Shown piece after piece: positions 38,189 to 46,605 of a stretch of 64,000 nt of DNA. This DNA comes from Xanthomonas boreopolis (GTDB taxonomy: Bacteria > Pseudomonadota > Gammaproteobacteria > Xanthomonadales > Xanthomonadaceae). Both the position numbers and the translations under genes were made by a program. The stretch lies in assembly GCA_014654535.1 (NCBI GenBank), contig BNBA01000014.1:286-64285 (forward strand). Direction: 5' to 3'. The stretch's first letter is position 1. Every line of letters starts with the position of its first letter. The notes beneath the pieces are model-generated. The model was not told the DNA's origin and did not search any database. It saw nothing but the letters and a program-made list of their open reading frames with translations.

Positions 38189-38560
38189 ATGAAGAAGAGC
38201 CATCCCAACGTATTCGACGCTTCCGCGATGACCTTGTCGGGCCTGTGCCTGCTGCACTGCCTGGCACTGCCGCTGCTGGCATCGCTGTTGCCGCTGTTCG
38301 GCGCCTGGAGCGAAGCGGAGTGGGTGCACATGGCGTTCGCCGGCGTGGCGTTGCCGATCTCGGGCTATGCGCTATGGCGCGCGCACCGGCGTCGTGCGTT
38401 GCCGCCCGGGCTGTGGGCGATGGCCACGGCGGGGCTCGCGGGCCTGCTGCTGGGCGCGCTCGGCTGGCCGGCGCATGCGCTGGAAACCCCGCTCACGGTG
38501 GCGGGAAGCACGCTGGTCGCCGGCGCGCATTTCTGGAACTGGCGCCGGCACGCCGGGTGA
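38189..38560 (+). CDS. MerC-domain membrane protein
   Basis: 123-residue inner-membrane protein with four predicted helices. The first helix has SGLCLLHCLALPLL, where the two cysteines match the metal-binding pair of MerC (C..HC type). Classical MerC imports Hg(II), but chromosomal MerC-like proteins beside zinc-responsive genes are more likely to move or sense zinc or a related metal. A Zur-like site lies 21 bases before the start. No mer operon genes are present, which argues against a mercury role. Confidence 0.85.
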   Translation: MKKSHPNVFDASAMTLSGLCLLHCLALPLLASLLPLFGAWSEAEWVHMAFAGVALPISGYALWRAHRRRALPPGLWAMATAGLAGLLLGALGWPAHALETPLTVAGSTLVAGAHFWNWRRHAG

Positions 38561-38591
38561 GCGCGGGTGCGGCGCGCCGGATGCGAACGCC

Positions 38592-40313
38592 CTAGAACGA
38601 CACCCCGATCACCAGGGGATCGTGGTCCGAACTGCGCCAGGGTCCGGGCACGTTGCGCGCGGCGTAGCCCTGGTCGTCGGCTTCGTCGGCGTTGACGTGC
38701 CACTCGGCCGCGCCGCGCACCTGCCGCGCCAGCGCCGGGCTCACCAGTGCGTGGTCCAGCCGCCCGCTCAAGCCGTTGTAGACGTAGCTGTAGGGCCGGT
38801 CGACGCCCGCCACCGCGAAAGCATCCCGCCAGCCTTGCGCCTGCAGCGCCCGGATCGGCGCTTCCATCGCATACGCGTTGAAATCGCCGAGCAGGACCGT
38901 GTGCGGGGTGCCCGCGCCGGTAGGGTCGGACTGCAGCCATTGCTGCAGGCGCTGCACCGCGGCCGTACGCGTAGCGTTCCAGCATCCCTGGCCGTCGCCC
39001 TGGTCGGCATCGCGCCCGCTCGCGCCGTTGCAGCCCTTGGACTTGAGATGGTTGGCGACGACCACGAAGGCCGGGCCGCGCCGGGGCTTGAACGCCTGCG
39101 CCAGCGGCACCCGGTTGTAGTTGTCGAACAGCGTGCCGGTGAGCGTGGCCGGCTTGCCGACCGGCGTGAGCTTCGAGCCGCGGTAGATCAGCCCGACCCG
39201 GATCGCGTCGCCGCCGGGGCCGCTGCCGGCGTCGACGAAGCGCCAGTCGCCGGCCTCGCCCTGCCCCCGGTTGAGCGCGTCCACCAGGGCGGCGATGGCC
39301 GAATCGGGCCCATAGCCGTCGTTCTCCAGTTCCATCAGCGCGGCCACGTCGGCCTGCATCGGCCGGATCGTCGCCACCAGCTTGTCCAACTGCGCGCGGT
39401 ACTGCGCCTGCGTGCGCGCGCCGCGGGGCGTCGGGAAGGCGCCGCCGCGGCCGTCGCCGTTGAAGAGATTCTCGAGATTGAACGAGGCGATGCGCAGTTC
39501 GCCCGCCACGGCCGGCGGCGCCGGACGCCGGGGCTCGGGCACGTTCAAGCGCGCGGTCGCCTGCAACCGGTAGCGTCCGTCGTAACGCTGGTCGACCAGG
39601 CCTTCCGCGCCGGTCACCTCGGTGCCGCCCCGCAGAACCGCGCCCTCCGGCAGGTAGGGCACCGAGGCCGGGTCGCGCACGCCGCTCGCATCGTCCAGCA
39701 ACAGCTGCCTGCGCGCGTTGTCGGCCAGCATCCGCGCGTATTCGGGCGTGCCGGAGACGGCCCGCTCGGTGGGCTGCCACAGCCTCCCCCCGAAGGCGAG
39801 GGCCAGCTCGCCATGGCGGTCCAGCCGGTCCGTACCCGCCACGGCCAGCGGCGCCTCGATGCGCACCCGCTCGCCTTCCAGCGCTTCCCAGTCCTGCGGC
39901 GGCGCGCGCAGGACGCGCAGCGGCAGCGGCTGGTCGCGCGCCAGCACCGTCACCTGTTCGGCCTGCAACGTGGTCAAGGTGCGATCGCCGCCGGCGCCGA
40001 CCTCGGCGACCCGGCCGGCGATGCGCAGGCGCGTCCCGGCCGCGACGCTGCGATCGGTCACGCCGGTGACGAACAAGCCGTCGGAAGTGGCGTCGTCGCC
40101 ATCGCCCGCGTCCTGCACGAACAGTCCGGCCAGGCCCTGGCGGGTGTCGGCGGTCACCACGCCCTCGATCGTGACCTCGCGGCCATCGAACGGGCTGGTC
40201 GCGCCGCGGCCCTGGACCTGCCCGATCGGGATCGCGCCATCGGCGGCGGCGCAGGCGAAGACGGCGGCGTACGACAAGCCGGCCAGGCCGGCGACGAGCG
40301 GGCGGAACGGCAT
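38592..40313 (-). CDS. Secreted ExeM/NucH-type endonuclease
   Basis: 573 residues with a signal peptide (LVAGLAGLSYAAVFACAAA). An N-terminal OB-like domain (IEGVVTADTR, GLFVQDAG) is followed from about residue 270 by an endonuclease/exonuclease/phosphatase domain: IASFNLENLFN, ALMELENDGYG, VVVANHLKSKGC, LLGDFNAYAMEAPI, and the final SSDHDPLVIGV. This architecture matches the ExeM/NucH extracellular nucleases that degrade DNA in the medium or biofilm. There is no LPXTG or C-terminal membrane anchor. Confidence 0.9.
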   Translation of the reverse strand: MPFRPLVAGLAGLSYAAVFACAAADGAIPIGQVQGRGATSPFDGREVTIEGVVTADTRQGLAGLFVQDAGDGDDATSDGLFVTGVTDRSVAAGTRLRIAGRVAEVGAGGDRTLTTLQAEQVTVLARDQPLPLRVLRAPPQDWEALEGERVRIEAPLAVAGTDRLDRHGELALAFGGRLWQPTERAVSGTPEYARMLADNARRQLLLDDASGVRDPASVPYLPEGAVLRGGTEVTGAEGLVDQRYDGRYRLQATARLNVPEPRRPAPPAVAGELRIASFNLENLFNGDGRGGAFPTPRGARTQAQYRAQLDKLVATIRPMQADVAALMELENDGYGPDSAIAALVDALNRGQGEAGDWRFVDAGSGPGGDAIRVGLIYRGSKLTPVGKPATLTGTLFDNYNRVPLAQAFKPRRGPAFVVVANHLKSKGCNGASGRDADQGDGQGCWNATRTAAVQRLQQWLQSDPTGAGTPHTVLLGDFNAYAMEAPIRALQAQGWRDAFAVAGVDRPYSYVYNGLSGRLDHALVSPALARQVRGAAEWHVNADEADDQGYAARNVPGPWRSSDHDPLVIGVSF

Positions 40314-40389
40314 CCGGAACGGACTCCCAGGGACGGAAACGGACGCGCCGCCCTCGGGGCGGCGCGCAGGGTTCCAGCATAGTGCCGGA

Positions 40390-40908
40390 CTATTTCAGGT
40401 TGCCGATCATCCAATCGACGGTCGCCTTGACCTGTTCCTCGGTCAGCGCCGGATTGCCGCCCTTGGGCGGCATGATGCCGCCATCGGGCCCGGTGTAGCC
40501 CTCGATGGCGTGCTTGTACAGCGTCTCCTTGCCCTGCGCGAGGCGCGCGTCCCAGTGCGAATGGTCCAGCGTCGGGGCCTTGCCCACGCCATTGGTATGG
40601 CAGGCGGTGCAGAGGTTGTCGAAGATCGTCTTGCCGTCGGTGGTGCCGCCGTAGGCGACCTGCGAAGCGGCCTTGGCCTGCGCGGCCGCCTGGGCCGCGG
40701 CCTGGGCCGCCGCGCCGGTGGCGCCGGCATACACCGCGCCGGAGGGCGCGATGCGTTGCTCGAGGCGCTTGGCCGCGGTCGGCGACACCTCGTCGGGAAT
40801 GGCTCGTTGCAAGTAAGCCGCCAGGCCGATCAGGCCGAGCGTGATGACGACCAGCAAGCCGATCACCATCGAGAACTTCTTCAGGAACTCGAGATCGTAA
40901 TTCCGCAC
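40390..40908 (-). CDS. Cytochrome c5-type protein
   Basis: 172 residues: an N-terminal membrane anchor (FSMVIGLLVVITLGLIGLAAYL), an Ala/Gln-rich linker, then a class I cytochrome domain with the haem site CTACH and the distal methionine in GGIMPPKGGNP. It is probably a membrane-anchored periplasmic electron carrier. The start is GTG 40908, preceded by GGAGGGAG. It stands 76 bases downstream of nothing on its strand, and so has its own promoter in the 274-base gap to the iron operon. Confidence 0.9.
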   Translation of the reverse strand: MRNYDLEFLKKFSMVIGLLVVITLGLIGLAAYLQRAIPDEVSPTAAKRLEQRIAPSGAVYAGATGAAAQAAAQAAAQAKAASQVAYGGTTDGKTIFDNLCTACHTNGVGKAPTLDHSHWDARLAQGKETLYKHAIEGYTGPDGGIMPPKGGNPALTEEQVKATVDWMIGNLK

Positions 40909-41118
40909 GCGCTCCCTCCTGGCTGTGGGTCTGGGACCTTCGCTACGCCGCCGGAGTATAGAGCAGCCCCCGATTCATCTGCCGAAGCGATCGCACGGAA
41001 ACCGCGCCGCGCGTGCGCGCCGCGCGTTTTCCACGGGAAATCCCGCCGCCGGCGCGCGGGGGCCTTGCGGCGCTTTGCGGCACTGCCGCATGGATTCGCC
41101 GTTTTGCGGTCCGGTCAC

Positions 41119-41135
41119 AAATGAGTATCATTCCC
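41119..41135 (+). promoter_or_regulatory. Candidate Fur box of the iron operon
   Basis: AAATGAGTATCATTCCC lies about 50 bases upstream of the DUF4198 gene in an otherwise GC-rich gap. Its TGAGTAT-C-ATTCCCA core matches 10 of 14 positions of the 7-1-7 Fur inverted repeat. The downstream gene set is the kind usually controlled by Fur. Inferred. Confidence 0.6.
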
Positions 41136-41182
41136 AACAATCACCCATCTTCCCCCTCCCCGTTTCCGCAGGAGTCGTCTCC

Positions 41183-41827
41183 ATGAAGCGATCGCTGTTG
41201 TCCGCCCTGCTCCTCGCCTCGCTGGCGCTGTCCGCCCAGGCGCACGAAATCTGGATCGAACGCGACGGCGCCGGCCCTGTGCGGGTCTACTTCGGCGAAC
41301 CGGCGCAGGAAGTGCTCGACCACGGCGAGGACGAACTGAAGCGCGTGGTCGCGCCGGAGATCTTCGGCGCGCACGGCAAGGCGGCGGCGGTCGTGCGCAA
41401 GGACGACCACCTGGTCGCGCCGCTGCAGGGCGACGGCGATGCCTGGCTGTTCGACGACAAGGTGTTCGAACCGTGGCAGGGCGAAGGCGGCAAGTACGAG
41501 TCGGTCAGCTACTACGCGCGCGCCGGCCGCCAGAGCACCGCGTCGAAGCTGGACTTCGAGCTGGTGCCCGCCTCCGCCGGCGGCGACGTGCTGACCGTGC
41601 TCTACCGCGGCAAGCCGCTGCCGGATGCCGAAGTGACGTTGATCGATCCGCGCAAGTGGACCAAGCAGCTCAAGTCCGACCCGCAGGGCCGGGTCGCGCT
41701 GCCGGCGCTGGCGGAAGGACGCCACATCGCGGTCGTGGCGCACAAGGAACCGGTGCAGCGCCAGATCGCCGGCAAGCAGGTGGAAACCATCCACCACATC
41801 AGCACGCTGACGTTCCTGGCCGAATGA
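41183..41827 (+). CDS. DUF4198 periplasmic protein
   Basis: 214 residues with a Sec signal peptide (LLSALLLASLALSAQAHE). The mature protein starts HEIWIERDG, typical of DUF4198 (CbiK/NikM-like) proteins, which are thought to bind or help import a metal or metal complex in the periplasm. The C-terminus has a transthyretin-like beta domain (GKPLPDAEVTLID). GCAGGAG precedes ATG 41183. It is the first gene of a likely iron-responsive operon with DUF3649, PepSY and DUF3325 proteins. Confidence 0.85.
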   Translation: MKRSLLSALLLASLALSAQAHEIWIERDGAGPVRVYFGEPAQEVLDHGEDELKRVVAPEIFGAHGKAAAVVRKDDHLVAPLQGDGDAWLFDDKVFEPWQGEGGKYESVSYYARAGRQSTASKLDFELVPASAGGDVLTVLYRGKPLPDAEVTLIDPRKWTKQLKSDPQGRVALPALAEGRHIAVVAHKEPVQRQIAGKQVETIHHISTLTFLAE

Positions 41828-41873
41828 TCCCCGCTGCGGCACCCGCCCCCATGATCGCTGCATCCACCCGCCG

Positions 41874-42212
41874 ATGACCGGGATCGCGCCCGATGCGCAC
41901 GCCGCCTCGCCGGCACGGCACCGCCTGCCATGGTTGCGACGGCCGTGGCTGGGCGTGCTCTCGCGCAGCATCGCGGCGATCGGCGGCGGCTATGCGCTGG
42001 CCAGCGCGACCGCGCTGCTGATGGCGCTGGCCCTGCCGATGCCGCGCAGCCAGGCCGTGCTGACCGGGATGATGACCGGCATCGTGGTGTGCGCCTGCGC
42101 CGCGCTGTGGGCGTTCGCGGTACGCAGCGCCTGGCGGGCCTGGCTCGGCATCGCAGGGCCGGCGGCGCTGATGTTCGGCATCGCCGCGCTGCTGCGGCAC
42201 GGTGCGGCATGA
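41874..42212 (+). CDS. DUF3649 membrane protein
   Basis: 112 residues with three hydrophobic segments (SIAAIGGGYALASATALLMAL, quoted within 20 as GGGYALASATALLMAL; GMMTGIVVCACAALWAF; LGIAGPAALMFGIAALL). It matches the small DUF3649 'iron transporter' family found beside PepSY proteins in TonB-receptor loci. Its TGA forms an ATGA overlap with the first ATG of the tandem-repeat array, where the PepSY start would be expected to overlap in an uninterrupted operon. Confidence 0.82.
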   Translation: MTGIAPDAHAASPARHRLPWLRRPWLGVLSRSIAAIGGGYALASATALLMALALPMPRSQAVLTGMMTGIVVCACAALWAFAVRSAWRAWLGIAGPAALMFGIAALLRHGAA

Positions 42213-42693
42213 AAGCACGGCAGGACGGCCGTTCCGCACGGCGGAGCCACCCGCAGGGTGGCGCACAGGGATGTGCCATGACAAAACGGCAGGACGGCCG
42301 TTTTGCACGGCGGAGCCGCCCGCAGGGTGGCGCACAGGGATATGCCATGACAAAACGGCAGGACGGCCGTTTTGCACGGCGAAGCCACCCGCAGGGTGGC
42401 GCACAGGGATGCGCCATGACAAAACGGCAGGACAGCCGTTTTGCACGGCGGAGCCGCCCGCAGGGTGGCGCACAGGGATGCGCCATGACAAAACGGCAGG
42501 ACGGCCGTTTTGCACGGCGGAGCCGCCCGCAGGGTGGCACACAGGGATGCGCCATGACAAAACGGCAGGACGGCCGTTCCGCACGGCGAAGCCACCCGCA
42601 GGGTGGCGCACAGGGATGTGCCATGACAAAACGGCAGGACGGCCGTTTTGCACGGCGGAGCCGCCCGCAGGGTGGCGCACAGGGATGTGCGCC
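42209..42693 (+). repeat. Seven tandem 69-bp units inserted in the iron operon
   Basis: Units begin at the ATGs at 42209, 42278, 42347, 42416, 42485, 42554 and 42623; six are exactly 69 bases and the last is 71. The typical unit starts ATGACAAAACGGCAGGACGG. Each can form up to three hairpins: CAAAACGG/CCGTTTTG (units 2-5 and 7), GCCACCC/GGGTGGC (G-T paired in some units), and GGCGC.../...GCGCC, which in the last unit becomes a perfect GGCGCACA-GGGA-TGTGCGCC. Units differ at only a few positions. A single degenerate relative lies near 36116-36155. Confidence 0.97.
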
Positions 42694-42697
42694 ATGA
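42209..42697 (+). CDS. Repeat-encoded ORF of seven 23-residue units (coding status doubtful)
   Basis: The array is open in frame as a 162-residue basic protein: seven copies of a 23-residue unit (MTKRQDGRFARRSRPQGG followed by AQGCA), plus a final Pro. The start overlaps the DUF3649 stop (ATGA at 42209) and the stop overlaps the PepSY start (ATGA at 42694), which would give perfect translational coupling through the array. However, the array is also open in a second forward frame (in phase with PepSY) and in all three reverse frames, so openness alone is weak evidence. Differences between units are both silent and replacement. It could be a real repetitive peptide, a bridge that merely keeps ribosomes moving, or non-coding repeat. 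Confidence 0.4.
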   Translation: MKARQDGRSARRSHPQGGAQGCAMTKRQDGRFARRSRPQGGAQGYAMTKRQDGRFARRSHPQGGAQGCAMTKRQDSRFARRSRPQGGAQGCAMTKRQDGRFARRSRPQGGTQGCAMTKRQDGRSARRSHPQGGAQGCAMTKRQDGRFARRSRPQGGAQGCAP

Positions 42698-44319
42698 AAC
42701 AAAGCTTCCGCCAATCGATGGCCTGGCTGCACACCTGGACCGGCCTGCTGGTCGGCTGGGTGCTGCTGCTGATCTTCATGGGCGGCACCGCCAGCTACTA
42801 CCGGCAGGAGATCAGCCGCTGGATGCGGCCGGAACTGCCGGCCACGCAGGTCGACGCCGCCACTGCGCTGCGCAGCGCCGAGCGCTACCTGCGCACGCAT
42901 GCGGCCGACGCGCAAGGCTGGAACATCACGCTGCCGACGCCGCGCGACCCGGTGCTCGCGATGTACTGGATCAATCCGCCGCCGGACGCCGATGCGCCGG
43001 CGCGCCCGGGGTTCGGCAGCGCCACGGTCGATCCGTCCACCGGCGAGGCGATCCGGGCGCGCGAGACCATGGGCGGCGATTTCTTCTACCGCCTGCATTT
43101 CGACCTGCACTACATCCCGTACACCTGGGCACGCTACATCGTCGGGTTCTGCGCGATGTTCATGCTGGTGGCGATCGTCAGCGGCGTGATCACGCACAAG
43201 AAGATCTTCAAGGACTTCTTCACCTTCCGCCCCGGCAAGGGCCAGCGCTCGTGGCTGGACTTCCACAACGTCAGCGCGGTGCTGGCGCTGCCGTACCACG
43301 CGATGATCACCTACACCGGCATCGTCACCCTGATCTTCATGTACCTGCCGTGGGGCGCCACCGCGACCTACCCGGAAGGCGAGGCGCGCTTCTACGACGA
43401 AGCGCTCAACCGCCTGGCCGACACCCGCGAGGCGGCCGGCGTGCCGGCGGCGATGCTGCCGCTGGAACGCTTCCTGCAGACCGCGCGCCAGCAATGGCCT
43501 GCCGGCGGCGAGGTCGCCAGCGTGTTCGTCAGCCATCCCGGCGATGCGCACGCGAGCGTGGCGCTGGTCCAGCGCACGCGCTCGATCTCGATCGACGCGC
43601 CGTCGCTGCTGGTAGACGGCACCACCGGGCAATTGCTCCGCCGCAGCGGCGACCCGGGCGGCGCCACCCGGACGCGCGGGGTGATGTACGGCCTGCACAT
43701 GGCCGAGTTCGCGCAACCGCTGCTGCGCCTGCTGTTCTTCGGCTCGGGCCTGCTCGGCTGCCTGATGGTCGCCAGCGGCGTGGTGCTGTGGGCGGTGAAA
43801 GAACGCCCCAAGCACCAGAAGGCCGGGCGCATCGGCTTCGGGCTGCGGCTGGTGGATTCGCTCAACATCGGCGCGGTGGCCGGCCTGCCGATCGCGTTCG
43901 CCAGCTATTTCTGGGCCAACCGGCTGGTGCCGGTCGGCATCGCCGGCCGCGCCGAGGTCGAGGTGGCGGTGTTCTTCTGGGCGTGGGCGGCTGCGTTGGT
44001 GGCCGCGTTCGCATGGCCCAGGCGCCCGATGTGGTCGTGGCAGCTGTACCTGGGCGGCGCCCTGTTCGCGGGCGTGCCGGTGGTCAATGCGTTGACCACC
44101 CATGTCCATCTCGGCGCCACCCTGCCTGCCGGCGACTGGGCGCTGGCCGGCGTGGACCTGGCCACCCTGTTCCTCGGCATCTGCCTGGGCGTGGCCGGCT
44201 GGCGCATGCAGCGTTGGCGGCCGCCGCTGTCGGCGGCGGAACGGCGCGCCAAGGCCGGCAACGGCGCCGCCCGCCCGGCCGGAGCCGCGCTTCCGCCCGT
44301 GCAGGAGGGTGCCTCGTGA
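42694..44319 (+). CDS. PepSY-domain membrane protein (iron-uptake associated)
   Basis: 541 residues with the PepSY_TM (PiuB-like) layout: an N-terminal amphipathic and membrane helix (MAWLHTWTGLLVGWVLLLIF), a periplasmic PepSY segment, a helix pair around VGFCAMFMLVAIVSGVITHKK (quoted within 20 as GFCAMFMLVAIVSGVI), the conserved WLDFHNVSAVLALPYHAMI, and four or more C-terminal helices. Relatives are iron-regulated inner-membrane proteins, some acting as ferric-siderophore reductases. ATG 42694 gives the family-typical start MKQSFRQSMAWLHTW. The frame is also open upstream through the repeat array, but that extension is repeat sequence. The stop overlaps the GTG of the next gene. Confidence 0.88.
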   Translation: MKQSFRQSMAWLHTWTGLLVGWVLLLIFMGGTASYYRQEISRWMRPELPATQVDAATALRSAERYLRTHAADAQGWNITLPTPRDPVLAMYWINPPPDADAPARPGFGSATVDPSTGEAIRARETMGGDFFYRLHFDLHYIPYTWARYIVGFCAMFMLVAIVSGVITHKKIFKDFFTFRPGKGQRSWLDFHNVSAVLALPYHAMITYTGIVTLIFMYLPWGATATYPEGEARFYDEALNRLADTREAAGVPAAMLPLERFLQTARQQWPAGGEVASVFVSHPGDAHASVALVQRTRSISIDAPSLLVDGTTGQLLRRSGDPGGATRTRGVMYGLHMAEFAQPLLRLLFFGSGLLGCLMVASGVVLWAVKERPKHQKAGRIGFGLRLVDSLNIGAVAGLPIAFASYFWANRLVPVGIAGRAEVEVAVFFWAWAAALVAAFAWPRRPMWSWQLYLGGALFAGVPVVNALTTHVHLGATLPAGDWALAGVDLATLFLGICLGVAGWRMQRWRPPLSAAERRAKAGNGAARPAGAALPPVQEGAS

Positions 44320-44648
44320 TCTGGCTGGCGCTCGCGCTCAGCTATTCCGGCTTCGCCGCGCTGTGCCTGGCGATGGAGAAGCACCAGCTCGAGCTGTACG
44401 GCAAGGACCGCGCCGGCCCGCGCCGGATGCGCGCGCTGCGGGCGGCGGGCTGGCTGCTGCTGTCGGTGGCGTTCGCGCTGTGCGTGGTCGCGCGCGGCTG
44501 GGCGGTCGGCACGGTGCAATGGCTCGGTGCGCTCACCGCCGGTGCCGCCGTGCTGGCGCTGTGGCTGCTGCCGTACCGGCCGCGCGCGATCGTTCCCGCC
44601 GCCCTCGCCGCGCCGGCCGTGGGCATGCTGCTGGCGCTGCTGGCGTAG
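44316..44648 (+). CDS. DUF3325 membrane protein
   Basis: 110 residues with three hydrophobic segments and the N-terminus IWLALALSYSGFAALCLAMEKH, quoted here as YSGFAALCLAMEKH, typical of DUF3325. GTG 44316 overlaps the PepSY stop (GTGA), so translation is coupled, and GCAGGAGGG precedes it. It is the last gene of the DUF4198-DUF3649-PepSY-DUF3325 set. Function unknown beyond association with ferric-siderophore uptake. Confidence 0.85.
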   Translation: MIWLALALSYSGFAALCLAMEKHQLELYGKDRAGPRRMRALRAAGWLLLSVAFALCVVARGWAVGTVQWLGALTAGAAVLALWLLPYRPRAIVPAALAAPAVGMLLALLA

Positions 44649-44665
44649 AACGCGGCTCGCCGGCG

Positions 44666-45304
44666 CTAGGCCTTGGGCCTGGCCGGCTTCTTCCGTCCTT
44701 CCCTGGCGCCGACCGCGCGCAGGCAGAACCCGCAGATCGCTTCCACCAACTGCTCGCCGTCGCGCGGCGTGCGCGTGGGCGCGGTCGGCCCGACCAGCGC
44801 CTCGGTGAACGCGCCGACGATGCAGGCGGCGCCGGCATCCAGGTCCTGCTCGGGAAACTCGCCCGAGGCGACGCCGGCCGCCAGCAGGTCGCGGAACACG
44901 TCGCCGAACAGCTTGCGGCCACGGATGCGCTCGGCCTCGACCTCCGGCTCGGTCGGTTCGGCGATGAACGCGTAGGCCAGGCCAGGCCCGGCCAGCGCGC
45001 GCCGCACGAACGACTCGATCGCCTGGCGCAGCCGCGAGGCCGCGGTGCCCTCGCCTTCGGCGATCGCGCGCAGCAGCGCCACCTCGTGCGCCACCGCCTC
45101 GTTGAGCACCTCGACGAACAGTTCCGCCTTGGACGGGAAGTAGCGGTAGATCTGCCCGGTGGAGACCCCGGCCGCGGCCGCGACCGCGGTCACCGGCGCA
45201 TTGCGATAGCCGCCGCCGGCGACCAGCCGGCGCGCCGCCAGCAGGATGCGCTCGCGGTTGCCGGCCAGGCGCTCTTCCATCAAGGGGGAGCGTTTGTAGG
45301 CCAT
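44666..45304 (-). CDS. TetR-family regulator next to the leucine catabolism genes
   Basis: 212 residues. The N-terminal helix-turn-helix is seen in ERILLAARRLVAGGGYRNAP then VTAVAAAAGVSTGQIYRYF, followed by a ligand-binding domain. It is divergent from the isovaleryl-CoA dehydrogenase gene with a 137-base shared promoter that contains an 18-base palindrome. It probably represses the liu genes and responds to an acyl-CoA, as other TetR regulators of acyl-CoA dehydrogenase operons do. This is inference from position. Confidence 0.88.
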   Translation of the reverse strand: MAYKRSPLMEERLAGNRERILLAARRLVAGGGYRNAPVTAVAAAAGVSTGQIYRYFPSKAELFVEVLNEAVAHEVALLRAIAEGEGTAASRLRQAIESFVRRALAGPGLAYAFIAEPTEPEVEAERIRGRKLFGDVFRDLLAAGVASGEFPEQDLDAGAACIVGAFTEALVGPTAPTRTPRDGEQLVEAICGFCLRAVGAREGRKKPARPKA

Positions 45305-45322
45305 TGAATGATTCTACATTCA
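45305..45322. promoter_or_regulatory. Candidate TetR operator
   Basis: TGAATG-ATTCTA-CATTCA starts right at the TetR start codon region and lies in the shared promoter with liuA. An AT-rich tract follows (TTTTTTGAATTCGTG then TTCACTTTTTT). The location fits autoregulation plus control of liuA. Confidence 0.55.
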
Positions 45323-45441
45323 TTTTTTGAATTCGTGTTCACTTTTTTGCCGGATCCGGGTAGGCTGCGCCGAAACGCCCGTGCCGGCGGTCCGTACCGC
45401 CACCCCCACCCGGAGCGTCCCGTCCCTCGCGGAGCCGCCCC

Positions 45442-46605
45442 ATGCATGTGCCAGCCCTGAACTTCGACCTGGGCGAAGAGATCGACCTGCTGCGCGAGAG
45501 CGTGGCCACCTTCGCCGCGCGCGAGATCGCGCCGCGCGCGGCGAAAGCCGACCACGACAACGTGTTCCCTTCCGAACTCTGGCGCCTGCTCGGCGAACAG
45601 GGCCTGCTCGGGATGACCGTCGAGGAGGAGTACGGCGGCAGCGGCATGGGCTACCTGGCGCACGTGGTGGCGATGGAGGAAATCTCGCGCGCCAGCGGCG
45701 CGATCGGGCTCTCCTACGGCGCGCATTCGAACCTATGCGTGAACCAGCTGCGCAAGAACGGCACCGCCGAGCAGAAGCGCCGCTACCTGCCGCGCCTGTG
45801 CAGCGGCGAGCATGTCGGCGCACTGGCGATGAGCGAACCCGGCGCCGGCTCGGACGTGGTGTCGATGAAGCTGCGCGCCGACCGCCATGGCGACCGCTTC
45901 GTGCTCAACGGCAACAAGATGTGGATCACCAACGGCCCCGATGCCGACGTGCTGGTGGTCTACGCCAAGACCGATCCGCACGGCGGCGCGCGCGGCATCA
46001 CCGCCTTCGTCGTCGAGAAGGGATTCAAGGGCTTCTCGACCGCGCAGAAGCTCGACAAGCTCGGCATGCGCGGGTCCAACACCTGCGAGCTGGTGTTCGA
46101 GGACTGCGAGGTGCCGGCCGGGAACGTGCTCGGCGAGGTCGGCGGCGGCGTGCGCGTGCTGATGTCGGGGCTGGACTACGAGCGCGTGGTGCTGGCCGGC
46201 GGCCCGCTCGGGCTGATGGCGGCCGCGCTCGACGTGGTGCTGCCCTACGTGCACGAGCGCCGCCAGTTCGACGCGCCGATCGGCAGCTTCCAGCTGATCC
46301 AGGCCAAGCTCGCCGACCTGTACGTCGGCCTCAACGCCTGCCGCGCCTACGTCTATGCGGTGGCGCGCGCCTGCGACGCCGGCCACACCACCCGCCGCGA
46401 CGCCGCCGGCGCGATCCTCTACGCCGCCGAGAAGGCGACCTGGGCCACCGGCCAGGCGATCCAGATCCTCGGCGGCAACGGCTACATCAACGAATACCCC
46501 ACCGGCCGGCTGTGGCGCGACGCCAAGCTCTACGAGATCGGCGCCGGCACCTCGGAGATCCGTCGCATGCTGATCGGCCGCGAGCTGTTCGAACGAACAG
46601 GTTGA
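45442..46605 (+). CDS. liuA: Isovaleryl-CoA dehydrogenase
   Basis: Acyl-CoA dehydrogenase of 387 residues that oxidises isovaleryl-CoA to 3-methylcrotonyl-CoA in leucine degradation. FAD and substrate blocks include [49 protein letters not shown] and [13 protein letters not shown]. The catalytic Glu247 is in [16 protein letters not shown]; this Glu on helix G rather than in the C-terminal helix distinguishes isovaleryl-CoA from other short-chain dehydrogenases. It heads the liuA-liuB-liuD set. Confidence 0.95.
   Translation: MHVPALNFDLGEEIDLLRESVATFAAREIAPRAAKADHDNVFPSELWRLLGEQGLLGMTVEEEYGGSGMGYLAHVVAMEEISRASGAIGLSYGAHSNLCVNQLRKNGTAEQKRRYLPRLCSGEHVGALAMSEPGAGSDVVSMKLRADRHGDRFVLNGNKMWITNGPDADVLVVYAKTDPHGGARGITAFVVEKGFKGFSTAQKLDKLGMRGSNTCELVFEDCEVPAGNVLGEVGGGVRVLMSGLDYERVVLAGGPLGLMAAALDVVLPYVHERRQFDAPIGSFQLIQAKLADLYVGLNACRAYVYAVARACDAGHTTRRDAAGAILYAAEKATWATGQAIQILGGNGYINEYPTGRLWRDAKLYEIGAGTSEIRRMLIGRELFERTG

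Noticed and set aside
38189-38560. Mercury-resistance gene
   Set aside because: MerC-like fold, but no merR, merT, merP or merA is present and a Zur-like site precedes it.
42202-42693. N-terminal extension of the PepSY protein through the tandem repeats
   Set aside because: The frame is open but encodes only repeat units in a second phase; the family-typical N-terminus starts at ATG 42694.
42209-42693. CRISPR array
   Set aside because: Units are direct 69-bp tandem copies without variable spacers, lie inside an operon and have no cas genes nearby.
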